Shown: positions 46,036-57,489 of the stretch, piece by piece
Layout of the letters: each line of letters begins with the position of its first letter
Numbering within the stretch: position 1 is the first letter of the stretch
Origin: Sporodiniella umbellata
Lineage: Eukaryota > Mucoromycota > Mucoromycetes > Mucorales > Rhizopodaceae
Direction: 5' to 3'
DNA: 64,000 nucleotides
NCBI GenBank assembly: GCA_025677835.1
Contig: JAIXMR010000001.1
Span: 372,001-436,000 of the forward strand
The notes under the pieces: model-generated
Databases searched by the model: none
What the model saw: only the letters and a program-made list of their open reading frames with translations
What the model was told of the DNA's origin: nothing
Made by a program: the position numbers and the translations under genes

Positions 46036-47785
46036 ATGGACAAGTTCTTAGAATACGTTGAAAAGCATCAACAAGACTTTGTTGAGAGACTTCGCAAGGC
46101 AGTAGCAATTCCTAGGTAAGGCTGATGATTGACTAATAAAACGAGTGAGTTTACCTTTGTTTTTACTTAGTGTGAGTGGAGATCCTTCCCACCGTCCTGA
46201 TGTCTTCAAGATGGCTGATTTCTTGGTCAACGAGCTTAAGCAGTTGGGTGCAGATGTGGAAACACGCGACCTTGGTAAGCAAGATTGGCATGGTACCAGT
46301 TTGGACTTGCCTCCGATTGTGCTTGCTACAATTGGCAAAGATCCTAAGAAGAAGACTATTCTTGTTTATGGCCACTATGACGTTCAGCCTGTAATGAGTC
46401 ACAGATGGGTTTTTGTTTGGAGTCTCATGTTTTGTATAGGCTCTTCTTGAAGATGGCTGGAACACCAGTCCTTTTGAGATGGTGGAAGATGATAAGGATC
46501 GATTGGTGGGTCGTGGCACGTCTGATGATAAGGGACCCGTCTTGGGTTGGATCAACGTAGCTGAAGCTCATAAAGCTTTGGGTCTTGAACTTCCTGTGAA
46601 CCTAAAGTTTTGTTTGGAGGGCATGGAGGAGTCTGGTTCTGAAGGCCTGGATGCCCTTATCTATGCAGAGGCCGACAAGTACTTTAAGGATGTAGACGCG
46701 GTCTGTATCTCAGACAACTACTGGCTCGGCACTACCAAGCCCTGTTTGACTTACGGTCTTCGTGGTGTCTCTTATTTCCACCTCAAGATCAAGGGTCCTG
46801 TAAGTTATCTAACGTTTATATGACCCAACCTCTCAATGTGTTTATACACACATATATATATATATATATATATACATATAGGGCGCTGACCTTCACTCGG
46901 GTGTTTTTGGTGGTACCGTTCATGAACCTATGACTGACTTGTTTGCTGTGATGAGCAAGTTGGTAGATGTGAAGGGTAACATCTTGGTGCCTGGTATCTA
47001 TGACAATGTGAAGGAATTGACAGGTAAAAAGAGAGAAAAGTAGCCAGTAAAGACTCATCGGTTTAGATGATGAGCAAAAGATCTATGATAACTTGAGTTT
47101 CGAAATGGAAGAGCTTCATGCTGCTGTAGGTAACACTACCAACATCCATGACACCGTCCGCAAGACACTCCAATGCCGTTGGAGAAACCCCTCGCTATCC
47201 ATTCACGGTGTAGAGGGTGCATTCTACAATCCTGGTGACAAGACTGTCATCCCTGCCTGTGTGACCGGTAAGTTCTCTATTCGTACTGTTCCTGATATGG
47301 AGCCCAAGAAGATCAGTCAATTGGTCTGTCAATACGTCGAGGAAGAATTCGCTAAACTTGGATCCAAAAATACCATCAAAATCCATTGCACACACGACGG
47401 TAACCACTGGCTCTCGAGCCCTGAACATCCTTGCTATGGTACTGCCCTTTTCTTTTTTTCTTTCTTTCTGATAAACTGATTCTTTTCTTTAGTTGCTGCT
47501 GCTAAGGCTGTTGAGACCGTCTATCACGTCAAGCCTGATTTGACTCGTGAAGGCGGCTCTATTCCCGTCACCTTGTCTTTCCAAGAGGCTTTGAAGAAGA
47601 ATGTCTTGTTGTTACCCATGGGTCGTGGTGATGATGTAAGTGTGGTTGAAAAAAAGAAAGACGCCTCTTCTAACATGCTGTAGGGTGCTCACTCTATCAA
47701 TGAAAAACTGGATCGATCCAACTATATCAAGGGAACTCAACTGTTGGGTGCTTATTTGTATGAAGTCTCCAAGGCCGAATTTTAA
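46036..47785 (+). CDS. DUG1: Cys-Gly metallodipeptidase, M20 family (DUG1/CNDP2 type)
   Basis: Cytosolic zinc (or Mn) dipeptidase that splits Cys-Gly in glutathione breakdown. Six or seven exons from [19 protein letters not shown] to LYEVSKAEF, about 475 residues as in yeast Dug1 (481). Metal and catalytic motifs in order: VYGHYDVQP (His and catalytic Asp), [14 protein letters not shown] (bridging Asp), [11 protein letters not shown] (catalytic Glu-Glu), a dimer-lid region with [17 protein letters not shown], and near the end [16 protein letters not shown] (His ligand). The frame is continuous through all joins. One intron holds a (TA)n stretch (about 46851-46875). With the two dioxygenases it fits a sulfur-recycling theme, though they are 15 kb apart and there is no operon. 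Confidence 0.94.
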
Positions 47786-47874
47786 TAATAATAATAATAA
47801 AAAAAAACAAAGAGTATGTCTCGTAAAGAGATGCTTATTGTATATACACATTGGCCTCTTTTTTTTTTTTTTTT

Positions 47875-48905
47875 TTATGTATGATGAACAAATCCATCTT
47901 CATGAGGCGATGCGAGACTTGCATTTGCTTTGAAAATTGAGCTTGGACTGGCCGGTGCGGTGATGAGGAGTGCAGGGTCATACTTGTTGAACAACGAGCT
48001 TTCTAGCAGCCTGTCTGTGTTGGCCACAGCCGTGGCGGTGGCTACGAGCGCGTGACGGTACTTTTGTCGAGTGCCTCTCCCCAGTTCATGATCGTTCTGT
48101 AGGGCGTAGAGCTGCATTTCCCGAGCGTATCTCTCTTTATCGGCCTGTGCTTTCAATGTCCATGGCGTTTTCTCTTCTTCGGTCATCGTGTACCACTTTT
48201 GCGCACAGTATTTGCTAATCATTCCCACATGCGATCTCGGGAAAAGTGTCTTTGCCTTGGGTCTCACTTGATTGAGATACCACATATAGGCCGAGAGGGG
48301 ATGCTTTGGAACGCCTGGGTTCTTGCTACGTCTCTTGCCTTTCTTCAGTCGTTTGTCCATCGCATCCTCTTCTTTTGCACCTGACTTTCCTGCTTCCCTT
48401 AACTCGGCTTTTGAACGGCGGATATACATTGAGTTGGGATGAAGAGCTCTCTGCTCTTCTTTTAATCGTTTGGCTTCTTTGACGTAGGTGTCCTTCTCTT
48501 CCTAAAATAGATAGATACATTCTATTCATCCATCACGCATTTCTATTCAACTCTTTTTTTTTTTTTTACTTTGGTAATCTTCTTCCAGCGGTCGGAAATC
48601 TGCTTACTTATCTCGCCTACATTCATGGTCGGATCCTGTTCTTTTAGGATCTTGCGCATCTTTTTATTGAATAACAGGTAAGAGTTGGGCGGTCGAGTAA
48701 TCCGGATAGGTGCTTTAGACCCTTCGTCTTCTCTGGGAGGTAAGGTTGTTTGCATTGAATCCACTCGAATCAACGGAAACGGCGGATAATCAAGGCTCAT
48801 GTCTTGAAGCAGAGGTGCTTGAGAAGGCGGATCCAGTAATGCAGACTGGTTTGAGGTTGGGTATGGCAAACCATATTGAACATTGCTTGTTAAACCATCT
48901 ACTAA
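47875..48905 (-). CDS. Transcription/architectural factor with two HMG boxes
   Basis: Two main exons, up to about 48571 and from about 48503 to 47875, joined in phase 0 across a poly(A)-containing intron (plus-strand T run at about 48556-48567). The 5' end is not resolved: the open frame reaches about 48905 (NVQYGLPYPTSNQSALLDP) and a further small upstream exon with the ATG is likely. HMG box 1 (IRITRPPNSYLLFNKKMRKI ... WKKITKEEKDTY) resembles the MATA_HMG class; box 2 (PKHPLSAYMWYLNQVRPKAK ... WYTMTEEEKTPW) resembles HMGB/NHP6. A Lys/Arg-rich linker (KRLKKGKRRSKN) separates them and a Ser/Ala-rich tail follows. Mucorales sexM/sexP proteins have one HMG box, so this is not the mating-type gene. 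It ends 90 bp from DUG1, tail to tail. Confidence 0.8.
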
Positions 48906-49076
48906 AATAGGTTAGTTTCCTTAAACAAGAGTTTTCCATGTTCTTTTTGAACACAAACTCATTCTAAGGTGAGTAAAAACAATTGTGGTTTTTTATTTTT
49001 TTGCGGAAAAAAAAAAAAAAAAAAAAAGATTAAAATGGACAGCAAAAGAAATTAGGTGGATGCTATTGGCTGGGCT

Positions 49077-49110
<34 letters not shown>

Positions 49111-49710
49111 TATAAACTTGATCTGAAAACAAGAGTGAATTATAAAGACTTGTTATATACTTTTCATAGCAAAAAGGCTTTCTCCGTTTACTATTCTAAA
49201 TACCTTTTTGTTTTGGCAGAGGAAAAGGTAGGAGATTAAATAAAGAAAGACTCTGAATTAATGCGATATTTTCTGCTCAACAGCCAATTGTACAAGAAAC
49301 GGCGCTAGTTTTTTTTTTTTTTTTTTTTTTTGTGAGAACCTCAACTCTACCACAGTCTTTGTGAAAATCAAGGATTATAAGCCGAGAATAACAGACTTTA
49401 TAGAGTACAACTCGGATAACCCAGCGTAGGAAAAAGGTTGTTGAAGGTGTCAAAAGATATCATGCTCTGGGATATGTTTTCAAGTGGAGCCCATCCAAGT
49501 GATCTGATGCATTGCATAAGGATTCCGTCAAGATAGACTCTTTTTTTTTATTCTCTTCAGTGTGATTTGTAAGGGACCAAGGCTTTTCTTAAATCATGGG
49601 CTGGTTGAGTGATTGCCCCGACCACTTGTTCTATCCAGAACAGAAATAGGAACGGGTTCAGCTGGTATGTTACACAAGCGCTGTCTTTTCCGAGCCATAC
49701 GGCTGTCATG
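48906..49710. other. AT-rich spacer
   Basis: Long A and T homopolymers (49006-49027, 49079-49107, 49309-49331). No gene supported; possible 5' sequences of the HMG gene (-) and of the cryptic gene at 49711 (+). Confidence 0.5.
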
Positions 49711-50520
49711 ATGTCTTGGAGAGAGTATGGTTTAACCTTAATTGCTGTAGTGTACTCTCTGTTCTTTGGGTTAGATGCAGTCACCATTTGTTCTGGTTGT
49801 ACCAAAGGGGTATGTTTGTGTTTGATTCTTTATCCATCAACAGCTTGACATGACGGCGCAAAGGGGGAGTAAGGTTTGATCATTATCTTGCAGATCAGCC
49901 CCCATCTGTTCCTCCAGAATTCGATAGATGGATCCACCGTCTCAAAGCATCCACCCTTGGGCGTATTGCATGCGTAGGACAAAAGATGTCAAAAAAAAAA
50001 AAAAAGGGGAGGCTTTTTATTTTCACCCAACGATTTGCTCTGTAAGTGAAGGGTTTTTATGGTATAGTCTGTTTTCACTTAGCAAGGATCAGCTGGGTAG
50101 AGTAAGTTTCTCCTTCCATCACATGAAAAAGTATCCATGTGATGGGGGAGTGCTAGCTTGTAAATAACACTGCCTTACCTTTGACTGCTTACCGATCTTA
50201 ATTCAAGCGGTAGTTCACCTATTCATGGAGCCATTAGGACACAACCTACACGCCATAGGTGTTTCTATCAATCTCTATTACTTGGGACAAAGCTTTTGGA
50301 TCGTTTCTATCCAGTAGAGACAAAGGCAGGTTGTTTAAAGATAAGCATAGACTGTCCTACTTTGAACCTTAATTGTTTTATGGGTAAAGAATGGACTGAA
50401 CATGGGATTTGGCGTGTGTAAGTCAAAGAGAATGGCTAAAGCTTTTTTCTTTCTTGTTAAAGGCGACCGTGACCCGCTTTGTTCATCGGCCGTGCTTTGG
50501 GTGAAAGCAAACGGATTTTG
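49711..50520 (+). CDS. Possible cryptic multi-exon secreted or membrane protein, unknown
   Basis: No long open frame is present, but a chain of short exons with GT-AG borders fits in phase: 49711-49809 (MSWREYGLTLIAVVYSLFFG, a signal-peptide-like start), 49894-49973 (ISPHLFLQNSIDGSTVSKHP), 50012-50041, 50083-50159 (KDQLGRVSFSFHHMKKYP), 50208 to about 50303 (HNLHAIGVSINLYYLGQSFW) and about 50357-50418 (DCPTLNLNCFMGKEWTEHGI), with a last exon up to about 50520. The base composition here is also less AT-rich than the flanks. Exon 3 and the joins after 50303 are weak. I do not recognise the product. A decayed gene would be an alternative. Confidence 0.35.
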
Positions 50521-51006
50521 TCAGCTGACCGCAAGCGATGGGTGTCTCCGACCGGGTTGAATGGAGTACGGCTTAGAAGGGTAGGTTGACTTGCGCTTGG
50601 AAGGCGTTAGGGCTTACTTGTTTTTTTTTGAAGAAAAAGTTGAAGGGCTATAGAAAGAAGGTGTAGAATAGAATACAGCATCAAATTCTGTTCATGTTTT
50701 ACCCGTCTTTCTGAAACTGGAAAAAAAAAAAAAAAAAAAAAAAAGAAGAGAACAAACAGTGGTTACTTCAGGCTGAATTGTTTTCAAAGGCTCTTTTTTT
50801 TTTTTTTTTTTTTTTTTCAAAAAGAATAAGCGTGAATAGCAATTAAAAGAGCTCTTTGGAATCTTTTGGATGAAAGCAAAGAAAGATCTGCAATTTGCCA
50901 AGTTATCACCAGCGCCCTGTTTGTTTACTTTGACTAAAGAAACCAAGAACTTTATTTTTCTCTTTTTCTTTTTTCTATTTTATTTTTCCATCCAACTCTG
51001 ACCTGG
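50521..51006. promoter_or_regulatory. Region upstream of the forkhead gene
   Basis: Probable promoter; A run at 50720-50744, T run at 50792-50818 and a pyrimidine-rich stretch at 50950-50998 just before the start. Confidence 0.45.
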
Positions 51007-51673
<667 letters not shown>

Positions 51674-51955
51674 AGCGTACCATGCCGTCTTCAACCCACT
51701 AAAAAAAAAAAATAAAGAATAATAAACGCATATCAAGCCGGACTCTTAGATGACGATGAGGTTCTGCATGCACTTTCCTTAGAATGCCTTTTTCTAAATA
51801 ATAAAAAAAGAGAGAGGAGGCTTTTGATCCACACTGAGCGTTGGGTGAGGGCTTGAAACTATTGACAAGACCTATCCTGCAGATTGGACTGTCGTTTTTT
51901 TTTTTTTTTTTTTATTTATTATTTTATTATTTTCTTGTTTTCTTTCTTTCCTCTA

Positions 51956-52575
51956 ATGACGGTCACTTTACTTTCGCAAGCGCCTGATGTTTCCAGTTTG
52001 AAAACACGCCATGTTCAAAAAGAGACGTTATTAGTACTTACGCCACCTCTGGTGGGCCACGCTGGAGCTATTGAAGGCGATCTCTATATTAGTGAAGAGT
52101 AATACAATAGGCATGTGTCGTCCTCTAACGATTTCTCTCAGTCAGTTTTATTTTTATTCCCCCATGCTTGAGTCGGGCATAGCAGTAGACTATCGCGACA
52201 TTGTGATTCATGCGATTTCACGACAAGACCAACCCTCACTGTACTGTCAGTTGGATGCCGGTGTGTTTTTCCCGAATCAACAACTGCCAGAGGATGCGTA
52301 CGATCGTCAGGAGGCTCTGACCGAACTCTATTTGATTCCTCGCGACAGTGGAGCAGGTATAGATTGCAAGAAAGAACGCGCAGTGTTAATAGAAATGTGT
52401 AGTGGAAGGGATGTTTGGGGCCCTGTCCGAGTGTGCTGCGCTGCATCCGGACAGTGAGTTTATGCAGGAACAAGAAAGCGATGAGGATGAACTGAATGCA
52501 CTGCAACAGGCTGCATTGGACCGACTGGACAGTTTGATTGAAAACGGCCATGATGCTGTGGACGAAAGCCCATAA
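51956..52575 (+). CDS. pICln / methylosome subunit (CLNS1A homologue)
   Basis: pICln has a PH-like fold and brings Sm proteins to the PRMT5 methylosome for snRNP assembly. Exons 51956-52098, 52142-52356 and 52403-52575 join in phase; about 176 residues (human 237). It starts MTVTLLSQAPDVSSLKTRH, then GDLYISEDQFYFYSPMLESG (human: GTLYIAESRLSWLDGSG), VDYRDIVIHAISRQ, LYCQLDA, and VEGMFGALSECAALHPDSEF (human LEAMFTAMCECQALHPD), followed by an acidic C-terminal region. The match is clear over the whole fold. Its stop lies only 33 bp from the stop of TPS2 on the other strand. Confidence 0.9.
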
Positions 52576-52608
52576 TAAAAGAGTATTTTTTTTTTGTTTA
52601 TTATAAAA

Positions 52609-54722
52609 TTAATGGTTTTGTTGCGACATGAGATGCAAGAGCTGGATGACGTCCGCCGGGGCTTCGACCTGCCAGTTGGCCATGCTCTTCTTGTGGGGAG
52701 GACCGACGGTGATGGAGTAGAGGGATTGTTGGAATTGCTCCCAAGGGATATCCGGTTGGGCAGGGAGTTCTTGGTAACGAGTATAGTAAGTGCTGGAGAG
52801 GATACGGAACATGTCTTCATCGGTCTTATCGTCGCCTGCACAGACGATAAAGTCAGCATCTGGGGTGATAGCAAGTAGACGCTTGACGACCTCCCCCTTA
52901 TTGATCATCATCGGCCGCACTTCGAGGTTCTTTTTGCCGACGAGGATTTCGACGGGACGCTTGGAGACGATGGAGCTCTCGAGATGGTTTTGGCATTCCT
53001 TGGCTTGGAACTGACCGTAGTCTTCATCAGCCATACGGTAATGCCAAGTGATGGAAGACTTCTTGTGCTCAACAAAGCTGCCTTCGGTTCGTTCGGTGTA
53101 GTAGTCAAAGATCTCTGTGACGTCCTTTTTCCAGCTCATGTCAATGTCCTCCAGCGCGTTAATCCAGTGGTCAGTCCCTGCTGTTTTCCAGAAACAGCCA
53201 TGTTCGGCACTGAGCCCCAGATTCTTGACGTGCCCCAGCCACTCTTCTAGACAGGCCTGATCTCGACCGGACACCACCCAGACGTCGTTCTGTGGATCGT
53301 CACACAGCTTCTGTAGGGCGTCGAGCATCTCGGGCGAAGGCTTAGCGTCGGTAGGCACAGAGACGATAGGAGCCAGTGTGCCGTCGTAATCAAAGAACAT
53401 CAGACGTTTCTTGGAGGCTGTGTAGGCAGCTTTGAATTTGGCAGGGTCCAAGGCCGGGGCGTTGTGCGACTGGAGTCGGAAGTTTTGGGTGCTCTCGGCC
53501 AGCTGTTTGGCAAAGGATTTAGACCAGTAAGCAGCCGAGTGCTCGACCACATAACGGTAGAGTTGTGCGTGACGGCTGGCCTTGTCTTCTGCGGTCATGG
53601 ACAATGCTTCATGAATTGCCTTGGCCACGCTGGCGATATCGAATGGATTGACGATCAAGGCAGCGCCCAACGAGCCAGCTGTGCCAGTGAATTCGGAGAG
53701 GATAATGGCACCGTGCTGTTTCTGCTGACAGATGATATACTCGAGCGAGGTGGTGTTCATGCCGTCTCTGAGGCTGGTAATCAAGCCTACGTCGGCTACG
53801 GACAACAGCGCATAGTATTCGTCACGGTCCACATCTTGATAGTAATGATGTACGGGCGTAAATTCGAGCGAGCCGTAGGTGCTGTTGATACTACTGACCA
53901 ACTCTGACACCTTGGCTTCCAATTTCGAATTATCACCAAACGTAGGCGTTGTGACCTGAACCAGGACCACTTCCTTACGCCATTCCGGGTAATCACGCAA
54001 GAACTTTTCAAAGGCGTGCAACTTGTGTACCACGCCTTTGGTGGAATCTAGCTTGTCACGGCCAATAATAATCTTCTTGCCTGCGTACATGGCCCGGATG
54101 GCTTTCACTTTGGCGGCTACCCCCGGTTCTTGACGGAATTGGTCCACACGTTGGGCGTCAATGCCAATCGGGAACGTCCCTACCGACACAATATGCCCAT
54201 TCACATTCACCCCTGTCTGTGTTGATTCACATCCCAGCACACGCGTACATGCGCCGATAAAGTGTCGTGCATACGAATAGGTCTGGAATCCTACCAAGTT
54301 GGCACCCAAGAAACCACTCAAAATCTCTTTCCGTGCTATCCTAACGTTCAATAAAAATTCTAAAGAAACAAGACTTACTTGTCAAACAACGAAAGATTTC
54401 AGAGCTTGGGAAAGGTGCATGAAGGAAAAGGCCGATGGGTGCATCCGGAATCTTTTCTCGTAACATTTCAGGTACAAGCAAAAGGTGATAATCGTTGATA
54501 AAGACTATCATTAACATTCAGTGTCTGTTCACATCTCCTCCTCCCCCTATTTTTTACATCTATTACTTACTTTGATCGCCTGGTCGATAACAATCAGCAA
54601 TCTTTTGTGCAAACTGTTGGTTTACAGCCACATAATCTTCCCAATGTTGTTTTTCAGATACCACATTTGAGTGATCTGACCATACGAGATAGTGAAACAA
54701 AGGCCATAACACTAGAAAAAGT

Positions 54723-54754
<32 letters not shown>

Positions 54755-55280
54755 GCATTCCTACGGGTTGGGTTAAACTACCTTCTTTACAGTAACCTTC
54801 GTAGTGGCCACGCGATTGGCTGTCTAGAAAAACCGGTATCATGCCTCCTTTTTCCATCAGGAGGGTTTCTAATGTAGACACATCTTCTTCTGCGAGATCT
54901 TCAGAAGAAAGTAGACTGTGGGTCTGTTTATCCTTGATAGGTCCAGTCCAGCCAATCTGGACCGTTTCGTATTCTTCTTTTAATCCCTGGAGTCCTGCGT
55001 GTAACGCAAGATGGCCTCGACTCTGCGTGATTGTCCATTCGGCAGCATGAAACTTGGCACGGAGCGTACCTCGACGGTGATGGTTACGTGCCAGCTTAGA
55101 GACTGGCGCTGCTTCCAGGTCATGGATAGTGTGGGTGTCACTCGCTAGCTTGGAAGGGGCTGATCTTGAGATATGATATGGGATTTGATGCGTCACGTTA
55201 ATAATGCGCCCTGCCACATGAGGCATCTTGCCTGCTAACGGCAAATAATTGGCCACCTTTTCAGCAGTTAACGAAGGCAT
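52609..55280 (-). CDS. TPS2: Trehalose-6-phosphate phosphatase with GT20 domain (TPS2 type)
   Basis: Dephosphorylates trehalose 6-phosphate in the TPS complex, needed for trehalose build-up in spores and stress. Exons from 55280 (MPSLTAEKVANYLPLAGKMP) to the stop at 52609, with the last exon about 54350-52609; about 840-860 residues. The GT20 domain (about 80-540) keeps several residues of active TPS1: NDYHLLLVP, GRDKLDSTKGV and LRDGMNTTSLEYI, so a residual synthase role cannot be excluded. The HAD phosphatase domain (about 590-820) has MFFDYDGTLAP (catalytic Asp pair), WVVSGRD and AGDDKTDEDMF (metal-binding Asp), all intact. One intron carries a 28-nt A run. I call it TPS2 because the phosphatase motifs are complete. 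Confidence 0.92.
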
Positions 55281-55383
55281 ACTTGACAAACAAATTTAAA
55301 GAGGGAGAGAAAAAAAAAAAAAAATAGACTGAACGTTTGGATGGAAAAAGAAAGAATAAAAAAAAAGAGCCAACGTTTTTTAT

Positions 55384-55386
<3 letters not shown>

Positions 55387-55427
<41 letters not shown>
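55387..55427. repeat. Poly(A) run, 41 nt
   Basis: Longest uninterrupted homopolymer in the window, about 110 bp upstream of the TPS2 start (T on the coding strand). Confidence 0.95.
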
Positions 55428-55428
<1 letters not shown>

Positions 55429-55659
55429 GGAGAATGAATGTTTTTCTATGCAAAACAAACAAAAGGAAATCCAAGCATAACTCTAGAACGCGTGTGCTTT
55501 TCAAACGCTTCTAACCACCTAATCCATTCATCCAACGCCAGAACAGCCCAGACTCATCCTTGTTCTTTTTCGTTACCGTGCTGGATTGACACATGATGTC
55601 GTCATGAAAACTCTTTCTAGTGGGTTCGCTGCTAGCCTATTGGCTGCCCTCTTTTTCAG

Positions 55660-55827
55660 TCTGTCCACGTTGGCTCTGTGCTTATCTCGCCAGAAAAGAT
55701 CCCTCCTGATTCGATCATCGTGATGTCATGGATCGGAGACATAAAAGCGGGAACGTGTTCAAGGCACACACCTTCTTCTACCCAAGGCCTGGCGATTCTG
55801 GTCAGAGGGGAAAATACAACACGCTGG
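55660..55827 (+). CDS. Possible isolated internal exon, gene not resolved
   Basis: A 56-codon open stretch with good borders, TTTTTCAG before it and GTAAGG after it, in phase 0 at both ends. It reads GSVLISPEKIPPDSIIVMSW and continues to RGENTTRW. I could not find an in-phase first exon with an ATG upstream. Downstream acceptors give only short ends. The minus strand is also open over the same bases. No family recognised. Confidence 0.3.
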
Positions 55828-56335
55828 GTAAGGATTAGAAAGTAAAAAAAAAAAAAAAAAAAGCAAAAAGAGAAGGAAAAAGCAAGAAAAAAAAAAAAAA
55901 AAAAAAAAGAAATTTCGAATGACATAACCTTGACACATAGCACTTTGATCGATAACAGTCTTTTTGTTGATTGGCATCGATACGCTTTTCAGGGCCATCT
56001 AGGTGTGTGTGTGTGTGTAACTAACTTCTTTCAAGACGGTATTTGAACTCTGTTCTCCTATAAAAAGCTCATTTTCTTTCTCTCTCTTTCTCTTTCTTAA
56101 GAATTAACCTAGTTTTAGATTGACTTTTCGGTGATAAGACAAGGCGTAGAGGATGGCTTGCTTTTATTGGTTTATTAAGGTGGGCTTGAGTTTTTATAAC
56201 AGACGCTCCCCCCCCCCCTTGACAAGACCATATCCTCACGCGTCTTGCAGTAGCCACCACGGTCAGATCGCGTTTTGACCGTTGAAAAAATACACAAATA
56301 AAACAGGCCCTAGCCTCATTCTCAATTCCAATACA

Positions 56336-56368
<33 letters not shown>

Positions 56369-56415
56369 CCATTTTTTATTCAAAGTTCTTCAATTGACTT
56401 CAAAGGAGAGTTTGC
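55828..56415. other. Spacer with homopolymers
   Basis: A runs at 55843-55862 and 55888-55908, a (GT)n at about 56005-56018, a C run at about 56209-56218 and a T run at 56338-56368. No other gene supported. Confidence 0.5.
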
Positions 56416-57378
56416 TTAGGCAGGGGTCGTTTTTTTATAAGAAGCTCTGATTTTATCAGCATGGATCTGATGCCATGCCTGAACACGACAGCCAAGTTGC
56501 TGAGTGTAGTTACCAAACAAGTGACGGTGATACTTTCTCAAGGGTACGAAACCATGTCTTTTCTTGAGGATCTGCTCAGCTGCGAGATGATAGTCATGAA
56601 CGTTGGCATAAACGCGATGGATGCCATGTTCGTGTGCCCAGACAAGAGCACGGTTCAAGAGTAAGGTAGAAAGACCGCAACTTTGGAGATCCGGGCGAAT
56701 GGCCCAGCGGGTGATGGTCGCTGTTCTAGGTGCATGCATGGGCATGAGTACTTGCTGAGAACAAGGCACTCGCTTTTCCAGAAAACGAGGCACGGGCAAT
56801 CGAAAGAGATCAAAGATAGCAGCCAGCACTTGTTTCCATGCTACTGAAAGCGTTGTACGTTGATCAGCCACCGGTTGAACGTTGGCCATCAAACCAATCA
56901 TACCGCAGATGTCATTGTCCACTTCCAGAACCCAGAAATGACTCAAGTCTTGTTCACTCTCCTGTTTCTTTTCCTTTTTGTTTCCCTTGACTTGATAGTT
57001 GAGATAATAAAGGTCGGGATCCAACAGGTCATTGGCTCGCGCTTCTTCCACATAAGAAGTAACATCCACACGATCTGACACGATAAACACCAGACTGAAA
57101 CCTATCACTGCCCAAACAAAAGTAGCCCCCACCTTGATCGCTGTTGCACTCCAACTTTCCTCGGTGCCAGTCCAACGACTGATACCATAGAGAAGGCAAG
57201 AATACACAGCGAACCAAACGGCCCATGTCACTGGGGACCATAGTTTACGTCGAATGCTCTCATACACCAAAGGGACACTTGTACTACAAAACAAGTAATC
57301 CACCTTTTCTAAATCACCTTCTCGATAACTTCTCAAAACCACACTGGGTGCCTTTTTTTCCTCTTCACTCATCACCAT
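56416..57378 (-). CDS. Membrane-anchored GNAT N-acetyltransferase
   Basis: Single exon, 320 residues, start MVMSEEEKKAPSVVLRSYRE at 57378 (the frame upstream is poly-Phe from a T run). GNAT fold: the N-terminal strand-helix VVLRSYREGDLEKVDYLF, two membrane segments at about residues 50-105 (WAVWFAVYSCLLYGISRW and TFVWAVIGFSLVFIVSD), then the core with FWVLEVDNDICGMIGLM and the acetyl-CoA-binding stretch WAIRPDLQSCGLSTLLLNRA (variant of R/QxxGxG/A), and VHDYHLAAEQILKKRHGFVP. The order of fold plus hairpin resembles NAT8-type enzymes of the ER. Substrate unknown. Confidence 0.85.
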   Translation of the reverse strand: MVMSEEEKKAPSVVLRSYREGDLEKVDYLFCSTSVPLVYESIRRKLWSPVTWAVWFAVYSCLLYGISRWTGTEESWSATAIKVGATFVWAVIGFSLVFIVSDRVDVTSYVEEARANDLLDPDLYYLNYQVKGNKKEKKQESEQDLSHFWVLEVDNDICGMIGLMANVQPVADQRTTLSVAWKQVLAAIFDLFRLPVPRFLEKRVPCSQQVLMPMHAPRTATITRWAIRPDLQSCGLSTLLLNRALVWAHEHGIHRVYANVHDYHLAAEQILKKRHGFVPLRKYHRHLFGNYTQQLGCRVQAWHQIHADKIRASYKKTTPA

Positions 57379-57489
57379 AAAAAAAAAAAAAAAAAGAAAA
57401 AAAAGAGGGCTTGCTTTTCCAAAAAAAGCAAGGATTTCTATATTTATACACATTCTGTTTTAGGATTGGCTAGCACACCTCGTTGGTAT

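Noticed and set aside
47875..48905. Mating-type (sexM/sexP) locus
   Set aside because: The gene has two HMG boxes, and the neighbours are DUG1 and an unknown gene, not the TPT transporter and RNA helicase that flank the sex locus in Mucorales.
55674..55995. Minus-strand reading of the orphan exon region
   Set aside because: An ATG at about 55998 opens a frame, but the phase across the A/T-rich gap leads only to a short end; the plus strand has better splice borders.
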